Position numbers and translations under genes: made by a program
From: Ipomoea triloba
Taxonomy: Eukaryota > Streptophyta > Magnoliopsida > Solanales > Convolvulaceae
Reading direction: 5' to 3'
DNA length: 64,000 nt
Assembly (NCBI RefSeq): GCF_003576645.1
Contig: NC_044920.1
Coordinates: 5,661,319-5,725,318 of the forward strand
The notes under the pieces: generated by a model
Seen by the model: the letters and a program-made list of their open reading frames with translations, nothing else
What the model was told of the DNA's origin: nothing
The model's database searches: none
Shown: piece after piece, positions 1 through 10,532 of the stretch
How the letters are laid out: every line of letters begins with the position of its first letter
How positions within the stretch are numbered: position 1 is the stretch's first letter

Positions 1-68
1 TCATAATTATAAAGAATAATTGGAACTGCAGAATCAAATTACACAATCAAATGATGTTCCCAACTGAA

Positions 69-3000
69 CTAAGCTGTCACAAATACTCCAATATAACCAA
101 TTCCAATGACTAGGAATGCTATGCCTTGGAGAAATAGGTACACATAGAACCGGTTCTTTCCGAAATAGAAATCGCAGGATCCACAGAAGAGGAGAAAGAA
201 TCCAACAATGATCTCCAACAAATGCAATCTGTACATCAACAAGATAAAGTTGCTTTCATTTTCTAGATTTTTTTTGAATGACGGGAAAACTTTGTAACCT
301 TTTTGGGTGTAGGAAACCCCGTCTTGTATAACCCTACTGACAAAGGATCCTTAGGTTATCCGTGGTTGACCGGTTCAAACCAAAGGGACAAGAATTCGAA
401 CGAGTGACCTTGTGGTTACAAGTGTGAATCTCGTCATTTTGATTGGGATTACCCGTAATTGTAGCCGGAGGAACTAAACCAGTATAGGTTACAAGTGTGA
501 ATCTCTTGTCATTTTGATTGGGGTTACCCCGTAATTGTAGTCGGAGGAACTAAACCAGTATAGGCTACCCATAGTTGATCAGCACAAATCAAGGGGGTAA
601 TTCAAACTCTTAACCTTGTGGTTATAAGTGTGGATCTCTTGTCATCTTAACTGGGTTACTCCTCCTTTTCTAATTTTAATCTTATGGAACGAGAATCATA
701 CCTATCTCCGATTTGAAACCGAGGAAGTTTGAGTGTAGATTTAGATCCTGTTTTGGACTTGAGGGTATTGCCAAGCTTTTCAGTGACAATCCATTCGTTG
801 ACTCTCCCCACTTCAAGAAGGCCAATGAACGTTGCAATGGTCCGGTGGAGGGACATGACATTCTCAAAAAGGATCCAAAAAACCACCAAGTGGAATGATC
901 TGAGAATCAGCAAAAAGAACACAAGAAATTCTTTAAGAAATTTTTTTTTTTTTAAGGAAACAAAAGAGAGAGGGTTGGTTGGTTACCTTGGACAGGGCAA
1001 TGCATTGAGAAGTGTCACAGCTAAAGGGATATAAACAGCACCCCAAAGGGGAACTTTGACCTCTGGGATCAAAACAGTTGCAGGGAGAACAAGGCAATAG
1101 AAGACGAATGTGACAATATGCGCGACGATTTTGTTGACAAGGAAAAAGGCGTATATCAGATACACTTTCCTCCATACTGAGACATTCTACAAGTACGTGT
1201 TCGAGTCAAATGAATCAATAACTCAAAAAGTTGCATAAACATTTTCAAAGTTTTGACATGTTTAAGATTGAGTGGTTTAATTTGTGATTGTGTTTCTACC
1301 TTGCTTGTCACTATCTCCATCACCATTTTCTTGAAAAGAAAGGCAGGGCCACATGACCACCTATGCTGCTGGTATCTGTATGCCTTGAAGCTGCTTGGTA
1401 ATTCACTTTTCACCTATATATAATTCATTACTCCATATTGTTATGTTCATCAAAACCTTGATCTTCTCACTCCAATTTTCATGTGAATAAATATACTGAA
1501 GAAGCAAGCAAGAATTTTACCCTGACATCACCAAGAAACACAAATTTCCAGCCCTTGAGAGCAGCTCTGCAACCCAGATCCATATCTTCCACAGTTGTAC
1601 GGTCCTTCCATCCTCCTGCATCATTCAATGCTGACATTCTCCATACTCCTGCAGTTCCTGCATTCAAATTTTTACATTTTGTTACTCCTAATTATTGGTA
1701 TTTCAATAGTTATACTGCGAACCAAGACACACCTGGTCTAAAATCATAGCGTTTCAAAACGTTGAACATTTTTCTGAACATTAAGCTTTGAGTTTCTGAA
1801 CATACTAGTTTATAAACATTAAGCTTTGAGTTTTGAACATACCAGTTTATGAACATTAAGCTTTGAGTTTATGAACGTCTAGTATCTAGTTTTGTAACAA
1901 GAAGCTTTGAGTTTCTAAACATTTATAAGACATGTTATGAACATGTAATAGAATGAAAGTTGTAGTGTCTAATTTATGAACGATAAGCTTTGAGTTTATG
2001 AACCTATAATGTTTAGTTTCTGAACATTAATCTTTGAGTTTCTGAACATATAGTGCATAGTTTCTAAACATTAAGCTTTAAATTTATGAACATACTACTT
2101 TATTAACATTAAACTTTAAGCTTATGAACATATACTGTCTAGTTTTTTAACATTAAGCTTTGAGTTTTTAAACATATATAAGGCATGTTATTGACATGCA
2201 ACAGAGTGAATGATATAGTGTCCAATTTATGAACAATAAGTTTTTTTTTTCTTTTTTTTTGAGTACTACTGACTCTGTTACAATGTAGTATCTGTTAATA
2301 GCTACTTTCTCAACCTACTGAAGCACAAAGAGTCAACAGTTGTCTCAGTGGAACACACTCCCATTATCCATATGGGAGTGTAAACTGGGACACCATCACA
2401 CCGGGTGCCACTAGACCACAAGGTCTTTGGCATGAACAATAAGTTTTAAGTTTAAGAACATATAGTATTTAATTTCTGAACATTAATCTTTGACTTTTTG
2501 AACATATAGTGTGTAGTTTCTGAATATTAAACTAAACTCTAAGCTTCTGAACAGAAACAGTCTTTTTGAACCAAGTTTCACCTTGCAAGGTGTGGTTCAC
2601 GATATAATTTGTATTGGTATTTGATGCAGGTATATATATGTGTGTGTATATAAGGTACGTACCATTGAAGCCAAAAAATGCATGGACTGCAGACCCAACT
2701 TCTTGCTCCACTGTGAAATGGTAATCCATTGACATCTCTTGCATTCTTGTCAGCATGCACTCATCAGAGTTGACTGCCATTTCAACACAAAACACTATGT
2801 AAGCATAACTGCACAATTAAGGGAGTTTGAAGGTGATGGATATCATATATATGAAGAGAAGCTGAAATGCTATACCGAATTTCCAACGAGCTTGAACAAG
2901 CCCGATTTCAGGGTTGTGCACCAGGAAAGGGATGGCCCGGCACAAGAAATCAGGGTCGGGTTCGAAATCCGCATCGAAAACTGCCACATACTCACACAGC

Positions 3001-3836
3001 TTAACATAGCTATGCTTCATTCCTTGCTTGAGGGATCCTGCTTTGAACCCTTTTCTGTTTTCTCTAGTCTCATACTTTATGTTCACCCCTTTACCTGCCC
3101 ATCTCCTGCACTCTTGCTGGACTAAAGCCTGTTTATTGTTATTAATTATTACCTAACATTTTAGAAAAAAACCCAAGACACTAACTATTTTGAGCCATAA
3201 TCATAAAGGAAACAAACTATGCATTGTAATAAGAATCATAATGTTGCTTGTACTAAATTTTGTGTTGTCTTTTGATATATACCATAATTGCAGTATCAGT
3301 TGAATCATCAAGAACTTGAACTATGATTCGATCCGCCGGCCATGAAAGGTTGCAAGCAGCTCCAATGGACAAGTGATATACCTACATATACACAAATTAA
3401 AGAAACCATGCATTATTTATTTAGCATTATATTGTCCACTAAAGTTGGGAGTATCAATCCCCTTATCCACAATGAAATATAACAAATGAATTGCAAGATA
3501 TATTACCTCTTTCTCGTTGCGCATTGGAATTTGAACTAGAACCATAGGGTAATCCAAGTCTCCTCCAACCTCTAAATCCTCCTCCTTCTTCTTCTTCTTC
3601 ATGGGCTCCCACTTGTACTTTTTCTCTGGCTTTCTCATGAAAAGCTTCAAGAAAGCACAAACCACTCCCAAGTAAACTTTCTCCACCAGTATCATCACTG
3701 ACATTACCAAGCACACCCACACCATCACCCTAAGAAATGGCGCAATCAACACTGCCCTTCCTTGCTCCCACACCACCCACAGGTTGGTGGCAGTAACACC
3801 ACCACCACCACCCTGCATGAAGGCCTCCGGCAGCAT
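69..3836 (-). CDS. CSLA: CslA gene 1: glucomannan 4-beta-mannosyltransferase, 9 exons
   Basis: Spliced CDS, minus strand, my exon calls: 3836-3507, 3381-3283, 3128-2876, 2773-2663, 1657-1521, 1413-1300, 1186-987, 899-702, 228-69. All junctions are GT-AG and the sum is 1602 nt (533 residues plus TAG), the normal CslA length. Known role of the family: a Golgi GT2 enzyme that polymerises beta-1,4-mannan/glucomannan from GDP-mannose and GDP-glucose. Seen: an N-terminal membrane segment (about residues 30-60), DDSTD at 135-139, DAD at 195-197, ED at 288-289, QQHRW at 325-329, then several C-terminal membrane segments. The start is the first ATG of exon 1, followed by a glycine run (GGGGG). The C-terminus differs from copies 2 and 3: it ends in FVTA rather than TTS. 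Exon 2 ends DDSTDTAIM. Intron 4 contains a SINE and a minisatellite. No break seen, so probably functional. The CslA subfamily number cannot be set from here. Confidence 0.95.
410..660. repeat. 73-bp imperfect direct repeats in last intron of CslA gene 1
   Basis: A block that begins near GTTACAAGTGTGAATCTC occurs at about 415 and again at about 488, and a more diverged third partial copy starts near 622. Each copy includes GGAGGAACTAAACCAG or a remnant of it. The repeats lie wholly inside the intron between exons 8 and 9. They look like part of an old dispersed repeat; I cannot assign a family. Confidence 0.6.
1745..2540. repeat. GAACATTAAGCTTTGAG minisatellite in intron 4 of CslA gene 1
   Basis: Degenerate tandem units of about 30-45 bp, built around TGAACATTAAGCTTTGAG and GAACATATAGTGTCTAG, fill most of the 1-kb intron between exons 5 and 4. 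They are interrupted by the SINE at 2241-2431. The corresponding introns of copies 2 and 3 have different contents, so this array arose after the gene duplications or was lost in the others. Confidence 0.8.
2241..2431 (-). mobile_element. tRNA-derived SINE with target-site duplication
   Basis: Read on the minus strand, the insert begins with a tRNA-like head (GACCTTGTGGTCTAGTGGCA resembles a pol III A box) and ends in an A-rich tail of about 20 nt, seen as a T/C run on the plus strand. It is flanked by a direct repeat of at least 12 bp, ATGAACAATAAG, at 2229-2240 and 2432-2443. Length about 191 bp. Head, tail and TSD together make a SINE. It inserted into the intronic minisatellite of CslA gene 1. 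Confidence 0.8.
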
Positions 3837-4984
3837 TGCTGTTGTTAGTCACACAGGGCACACTAGTACAAAACAGCTAATCTGCTACTATTGTAAAAGA
3901 CTTTTCGCAACTGTTGTATAACAGTCGTGGATATTAGGGTCACAGAAAGCCTTGGACTTCCGGCAGGTAATCCTCTAATTGGTTGATTGATAAGGAGGGA
4001 GAGGCCAAGAGGGTGACCATTATATACTACCCACAACTCAATCTTGTTTAATTTGTTTTCTCTTCTTTTTGTGGGTGGTGGTTCTAACTTCTAAGAAGTT
4101 TCTCTTTCTCTCTATTGTTTTTGATTTAGTCTTTGGACTTTGTACTTAAAGCCCAAAGTTTTTAGATGAAGAAAAGGTGGCATGGCATGTTTACTAATAA
4201 AAAAACCAATTAAAAGCTAAAAGCATAATTATATTGATGTGTGAATTGAATCAGTGAATGTGTCATGAAAGAGGTTGAGTTGAAACCGGCCGGCTCCTAG
4301 TTTTATTACTCCGGTTGGATTTTCCGGTGGAAATCGTATCAATTGCGTGTTTAATGGGTGCATTGTGGTCAAATGTCAATGAATTTCAATTCCCCATAGT
4401 TTTCCTATATTACGTAGCCATTACTATTGTGTTAGTTGGGTGACTACTGACTAGGCAAATGATGTTCATTATATTTTAATTAACAACTTTCATATTTATA
4501 ATAAAGAAAATAACAAGCATACATCTAATGATTAAAATTCTATGATTAAGTCTGCGATACTTGCCAACAAAGTCGAAATTCCCTCGTTCTCGGGCCCTCA
4601 CATTTTGACTGGACAGAATAGTCGAAGGGTAAATTATTGTGATTTAAGGTCTATTAAATAGGAGGATCTCTGATTCCATTTTCCCTGTCTTGAAAAAAAA
4701 AATTGGGAGGATCGATGTCTGGTGCCCATAAGGAGCCTAACACATTAGGTGAATTTTTCGGAAACTTGCACTTGTAATACATTTTACTTGCACGTGTGCA
4801 CCTATTTTCACTTGCAGGTGCAAGTAATATACCTTGTTAACATTTATGCACCTATGTGCACCTAGTTATAACATGACGCGCACCTAGTTATAACTTTAGG
4901 TGCAACTACATTCCGGACACGTGGCACGCTGTGATTCGTCCGCATTTCTCTCCTGGGTAGCCAGTACGCATTTGAACGCGATCC

Positions 4985-5015
<31 letters not shown>

Positions 5016-6663
5016 GGTGAGGTTAAGTAATTATGAACAGATACTGCATTGTAATAGAGTCAATAGTATTTAAAAAAAAGTAATTATAATGAAAAAGAGG
5101 GTGCATGGATCAAAAGAGTTTGTGGGTAGCGATTATATACGAGGGTACCCAATGCACTCACTTGGCTAGTGGTTGGGAATTTTTCTCAAAAAGAAAAAAA
5201 AGTAAAAAGAATTGATAGTTGCATTGTATAGTAAGAGTTGATTAGTTTTTGGGTATCTTTAGTGTTACTACAAGTTTATATTATCAAGCTATGAGCTTTT
5301 TAGTCAATAGAATTGGTAGTTGCATTGTAGAGTTGATTTTTTTTATTTATTTATTTTTTTTATTGGGATGTTTAGAGAGTTGATGATAAGTGATCATGAT
5401 TGTACCATTTTTGACTGAAGCACTTGTTATTAATATATAATTTCCATTGCTTGAAGTGTGATTAAGTTGATATATTTTTTTTAAAACTCATTAAGTTGAT
5501 ATATAATTATGATAATATTGAAGATTCATCGTTTGAGATGAAAAAAGTTTGATATTGAAGAATAAGTACATTTCAATTGCGTTCATATTTACTAAAGCTG
5601 GTGCAAATAATTCAATTACACATAGAGAAATGAAATGTTTAGTCTTTAAATTGTAGTCAAATAGTTGACTCGATTATTTAATGAGTTAATTCTATTATTT
5701 TTGTTCTTAGATTTATAGGTGGCATTCCACTTTTAATAATTTTTTATTAAAATATTTTTATTTGGTCTTAGTATTATTGTGTTTTTTGGTATCATATTTT
5801 TGGTATTAAAATAGAATGTTAAAAGCATGATGAATAAGAATGTTTATAGAGCTAATGTTGTGCATTTATCCACAACCCCATGCATACATCTTCATTTACC
5901 AAACCAACCTATATTTTATATAAATTATTACTTATCTAATTTGAAAGCCCGTATAAATAAATAAATGTATATTTTTTACATTATTGCATATTAATTCTTT
6001 TTAATCTATATCTATACCCTATTTTCGACATACATGCATATATAAAGTTATATATGATACTTACTTACTATTTCCGAAACTATTATGAAGAAAAGTTTAT
6101 AAAGATTATACCACCACTATTTTATAAAGGGATCTCTATCTAAGAAAACTATATATTTTTGGAGGATCCGACTGGACAACTTATCCTTTCGGGAGAGATG
6201 ATGAAATGATACGATGATATGAAATCCGGTAAAAAAATCTCAAATTATGTGACAAGTGGCTTGGTAGAAAAATTCTGGGCTTACATTAGGGCTTGAGCTA
6301 TTACTCGATGGGCTTGGAATCCTAGTTAGGGGTGTGCACACTTAAGGTAGCGATCCTGATTCCACATGTGATTGATGAGATATGACGAGATAAGGGGGAA
6401 GACTTCAGGACTCGGTCCTCGTAGGGGACATGGTGATGACCTCACCCTCCCTTCATGTATGATTATGATGAAAGGATTTCTCCCGTATTATTATGAAAAT
6501 GATTATTTTCTTATGATGATAATATTGATCTCAAAGAAAGTTTTGAGAAAGTTTATGTATACTTTGGCTACGAGCCATATTTTATTCTTGATATTTATTA
6601 TGTTGGAAATGCTATTATGATATAAGAATACCATTTACTTACCTTGGTGGTATAAATGATTTT
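3837..6663. other. Intergenic DNA upstream of CslA gene 1
   Basis: No convincing gene in 2.8 kb. The sequence is AT-rich with short microsatellites. Around 4760-4910 there are repeated GTGCACCTA/CTTGCACGTG words. Near 3868 CACTAGTACAAAA resembles a CACTA-transposon terminus, without a clear partner. From about 6130 to 6663 the style changes (GATGATAT-rich), possibly a remnant of an older LTR into which the Tat element inserted. Confidence 0.5.
4019..4026 (-). promoter_or_regulatory. Candidate TATA box of CslA gene 1
   Basis: TATATAAT on the minus strand, about 185 nt upstream of the ATG at 3836. Position and sequence suit a plant core promoter, but the transcription start is not known and the flank is AT-rich, so this is only a candidate. 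Confidence 0.35.
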
Positions 6664-6668
6664 ATTAC

Positions 6669-7100
6669 TGATAGGGATAAAATTCGGTCTCCGTATCCCG
6701 ATCTCTCTCTCTGAGTAAGGACTCAGCCAGGCCCTTAGATTCTATTCTCGGTCTGCCGAGCTTTGTACACTACACTCCGGGCCCCGCGGCAACCCTGGTG
6801 GGATTCGAAGTAGGGGTCTCACATCCACTTATCGTAAGCGCATTGGACCGATAGCGTGACCGGTGCATGTCCGCCACGCGTCCTGCATGCAGCCAGACCG
6901 GAGTAGGCCTGGCCAAATCCGCTATAAAAGGCGCGTTTAATGTAGAGAGGTGGACTTTTGGCTATTTCCTCTTGAACAGTAGCTAAAGAGACCGGGAGCC
7001 GCTGACCCACTGTCACGGAGCTCGGTCACACCTAGAGTATTCTTCCCTATACTCTACCATATATTAATACGAATATTCTGTTCCGTATTATACCGTATCA
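6669..7100 (+). repeat. 5' LTR of the Tat element
   Basis: Begins TGATAGGGATAAA and ends ACCGTATCA, matching 20366-20798 almost throughout. Five transitions and one 1-bp indel separate the two. The TATA box CTATAAAAG at 6922-6930 would drive sense transcription. Confidence 0.95.
6922..6930 (+). promoter_or_regulatory. LTR TATA box (sense promoter of Tat element)
   Basis: CTATAAAAG in a GC-richer context inside the 5' LTR, followed by about 170 bp of R/U5. The 3' LTR has the same box near 20619-20628. Confidence 0.65.
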
Positions 7101-7103
7101 TTT

Positions 7104-7121
7104 TGGCGCCGTCCGTGGGGA
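7104..7121 (+). other. Primer-binding site of Tat element
   Basis: TGGCGCCGTCCGTGGGGA starts three bases after the 5' LTR. It begins with TGG, complementary to a tRNA CCA end, and has the TGGCGCCG form common in plant Ty3/gypsy elements. I do not assign the tRNA. Confidence 0.7.
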
Positions 7122-7169
7122 CCGAAGTAACAAGCCGAGTTCCGTTCTACCCAACTTCAATCTCCAAGC

Positions 7170-8880
7170 ATGTACCCATATATGGATTATTTTGCCGCTG
7201 CGGATCCAGAGCAGGAGGCACCTTCCGACCTACGTTCCCGCCTTAGCTCTAGAGGCGACCCGAGCAATACCATAAATCCGCCGGCGGCTGATCCCGTCAA
7301 CATGATTCACCCTCCCCAAGCATTCCCTATACCGGTCGGACCGATACCGTACCAGTACCCACCATACCCGCTTGATCCGACCGCTCATTGGTGGACCACT
7401 TCCCCTCGTTTCTATCCGACACCTTATGCCCCTCCTTTCCCGTTCCAGCCGGCACCGCCCACTCAGCTGCACGCTCAGCCGCCGGTCCCTCATCCGGATA
7501 CTACGACGATCGAGGCTGCAGCCACCCACTCACCCGCTAGGAGGGCGCAGTCTGAGAGGCGACCGATCTCCTCTAGATTACAAGAACCGACATCGGCGCG
7601 TTGACCTGCCCTGTCGCGTTTGAGCGCCTCAAGTTCCAGGCCACCTCCAGCCCAAGAAGAGGCGCCGAGAGTCAGTGTTCTGGACCGAATCGACCCGCCG
7701 ATGGAGAGAGGGCGTCGACCATTACACGTCCCGACCGCGACCGAAGCTGATTCAAGTGAAGCAAGTTCTTCGGATTCTCGTCACCATAGACGCCGTAAAC
7801 CAACCCGTCCGCCTGGTCTTTCGCGTGGAATGCTCGATCAAGTCCGAGCGGAGTTCAAAAGATGGAAGCGTGAGGAAGGAACTGACCGACCCACTGGCCG
7901 ATCTAGCAACCTGCTCCGAACGCCCTTTACGCACAAGCTCATGAGCGAGCCTTATCCGATAGACCTGCGCGTTCCTGGGGACAAAGAGTACGCTGGCAGG
8001 TCGGACCCCGAACAGCATGTCAACCTCTACTATGGTAACATGCTCATGATGGGGGTGTCCGAGGCCATCATGTGTCGGGCGTTCTACTCCACGCTCACCG
8101 GGAGAGCTGCAGAGTGGTTCCGCACCCTGGAACTAGAGTCCATTTCGAATTTCCGAGACCTGGCCCAGAGGTTCGTCGATCGTTTCGCCATGGCCAAGAC
8201 CGTGAAGAAACATTTCTCTCATTTGGAGAACGCCAAGCAGTTAGACGGGGAGCCGCTCTCTGTCTTTATCGAGCGATGGAATAAGGAAATGTCGGAAATA
8301 GAACCCGTAGATGACGTAACTGCCACCAACCTGTTGTTGAACTCACTGAGAGCGGGAAACCTGTACCAGGACCTTATACTCCGGCCGCCGACCTGCTACG
8401 AAGACGCTGTGCGCAGAGTAGTGGCTTACGCTACTGCCACGGAGGCGAACTCAGCTAAGAGGTTGATGGAGACCGGGGGGTCAAGGAGGGATCAGGGCCA
8501 GAGAGACCGACGCCCGAACAATCTGCGACAGAAAGATCGCGATGGAAACCCGATTTACACCCTGCTGACCAAGCCGGTTGCGGAGGTCTTGCAATTTGCT
8601 CAAAGTTGTCATCTGATCTAGTTGCCCGCCCCGGCGAGAGATGGACCGGATAAGGAGAAGTACTGTGCGTATCACCGCAATCGGGGACATGACACCGAAG
8701 AGTGTCATGTGCTCAAAGGTCTGATCGAAGACCTGCTGCAAACCGGGGAATTGGCCCAGTTCGCCGAAAAGAGGAAGAAGAACCGGCGTGGATGGAGGAA
8801 AGATTTCAAAAAAGATAAGGACAAGAAAGATAAAGACCCCGACCTCGATAGGGAACCTCCGGCAGCCGCTCGAAAGCAAG
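7170..8880 (+). pseudogene. gag: gag of Tat element, broken by two in-frame stops
   Basis: One reading frame runs from ATG 7170 through two stops, TGA at 7602-7604 and TAG at 8619-8621, and into pol. The first part (144 residues) is proline-rich. The middle holds the retrotransposon gag (capsid-like) domain, recognisable by the segments around ERWNKEMSEIEPVDD and AAEWFRTLELES. After the second stop comes a zinc-knuckle-like C-x2-H...H-x4-C motif (CAYHRNRGHDTEECHVLK), then a Lys-rich stretch. Both stops are single-base changes away from sense codons (for example CGA to TGA), so they look like mutational damage and not programmed suppression. Gag would form the virus-like particle and bind element RNA. 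Confidence 0.88.
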
Positions 8881-10532
8881 TTATTCATGTGATATTCGGA
8901 GGACCGGAAGGTGGCGACACTGCTGAAGACCGTCGTAACTGGGCTCGAGATCTACACGTGGCCCTAGTCGATGAGTCAAATCCGGAGAAAAGGATGAAAG
9001 TGGAGCCTATCGTGTTCACCGATCATGACTTGCCGAGCAGCCCCAACTGCACGACCGAAGCGTTGGTGGTAACCATAGACATCAACGGCGTCGACGTACA
9101 GAGAGTCATGGTGGATACGGGGTCGAGTGTGAATGTTATGTACCTAGACGTCTTCCGAAAGCTACAGTTAGATCGGTCCCAGTTAATGCCTGTCAGGACA
9201 CCGCTCTCGGGTTTTACAGGAGCAATGGTCCATCCGGAAGGAGTCGTCCGCCTGCCCGTCGAGGTTGGGACCGTCCCGAGAGTGCTCCAGGTGACCATGG
9301 AGTTCGTCGTCGTTGACTTGGCGTGCGTTCATAACGCCATCTTAGGCAGGTCGGGGATATCGCAGCTCGGCGCGATAATATCAATGCCGCACCTATGTAT
9401 GAAATTCCAGACTCCGGAAGGTGTAGGCACGGTCAGAGGAGACCCCCAATCGGCGAGGCGATGCTATGTCCGGGCTGTACAGAAACAAGATACCAGCACG
9501 TCCCGGGTGAACACTATCAATAAGAAGGGAGACGCCCGAGTCGAACGTCCCGAACCGTCGGAAGAGGTTGAGTTGGTACCGCTATCGGACTCTCAACCGG
9601 AACGTACTGTGAAGATTGGCTCGACCTTATCGCCAGATTTACGGACCGCAATCATCGCCGTCCTTCGGGAATACGCCGACATCCTGGCCTGGGGACCGGA
9701 AGATATGCCTGGGATCGACCGCCAGACAATATGCCATAGGTTAGCCGTCCGCCCGGGCTCCCGACCGGTCAAGCAGAAGCAGAGGCACCTGGCGTCCGAC
9801 CGACGAGAGTTCGTCCGCTCCGAAACGAAATCCTTGGTAGCGGCCGGACACATACGGGAGGTTCACTACCCCGAGTGGTTAGCAAACGTAGTTCTCGTCC
9901 CTAAGCCCCCAGCCTGGAGGATGTGCGTGGATTATACGGACCTCAACAAGGCGTGCCCGCTAGACCCGTTCCCTTTCCCGAGTATCCACCAGATGGTCGA
10001 CGAGACCGCAGGCGCCGAGCTCTTAAGTTTTATGGACGCTTTCAAGGGCTATCACCAGGTGATGATGGCCGAAGAGGACGAAGCCAAGACAGCATTCATT
10101 ACTCCAGACGGTCTATACTGCTACCGAGTTATGCCGTTCGGTCTCCGCAATGCCGGTGCAACTTACCAGAGAATGGTGAACACCTTGTTTGGAGAGCTGA
10201 TCGGTAAAACGATGGAGGCCTACATCGATGACATGCTGGTAAAGAGTAAAGATAAGTATGACCACGCGTCCGACCTGAGACGGAGTTTTGAGATCATGAG
10301 ATATAACCGGCTGAGACTCAATCCGGCCAAATGTACTTTCGCAGTCCAGACCGGGAAGTTTCTCGGGTTTATGATGACAAGGAGAGGAATCGAGCCGAAC
10401 CCCGCGAAAGTGAAGGCGATAATCGACATGAGGTCACTGGCCATGGTTAGAGAAGTTCAACAGCTAACTGGTCGACTGGCCGCTTCCTCTCGAAACTTGC
10501 TGAGCGGGCACACCCGTTCTTCCAGACACTGA
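8881..10532 (+). pseudogene. pol: Protease and reverse transcriptase of Tat element
   Basis: Continues in the gag frame. An aspartic protease is marked by VDTGSSVNVMY near 9111-9143. The reverse transcriptase follows, with the fingers/palm segment WRMCVDYTDLNKACPLDPFP, the MPFGLRNAGATYQRM block and the catalytic YIDDM at 10221-10235. The frame ends at 10530-10532 in an out-of-frame tail. The RNase H sequence resumes in another frame just downstream, and comparing the two sides puts a one-base deletion near 10497. The RT domain itself is uninterrupted. Confidence 0.93.

Noticed and set aside
3868..3960. CACTAGTACAAAA near the start of CslA gene 1 as a CACTA transposon end
   Set aside because: No matching inverted terminus or 3-bp target duplication found nearby.
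6819..7016. Minus-strand 65-codon frame in the LTR, repeated at 20517-20714
   Set aside because: Occurs only because both LTRs share the sequence; no domain and no sign of translation.
7602..8621. In-frame TGA/TAG in gag as programmed readthrough
   Set aside because: There are two stops, neither at the gag-pol border, and each is one mutation from a sense codon; the element is also damaged elsewhere.
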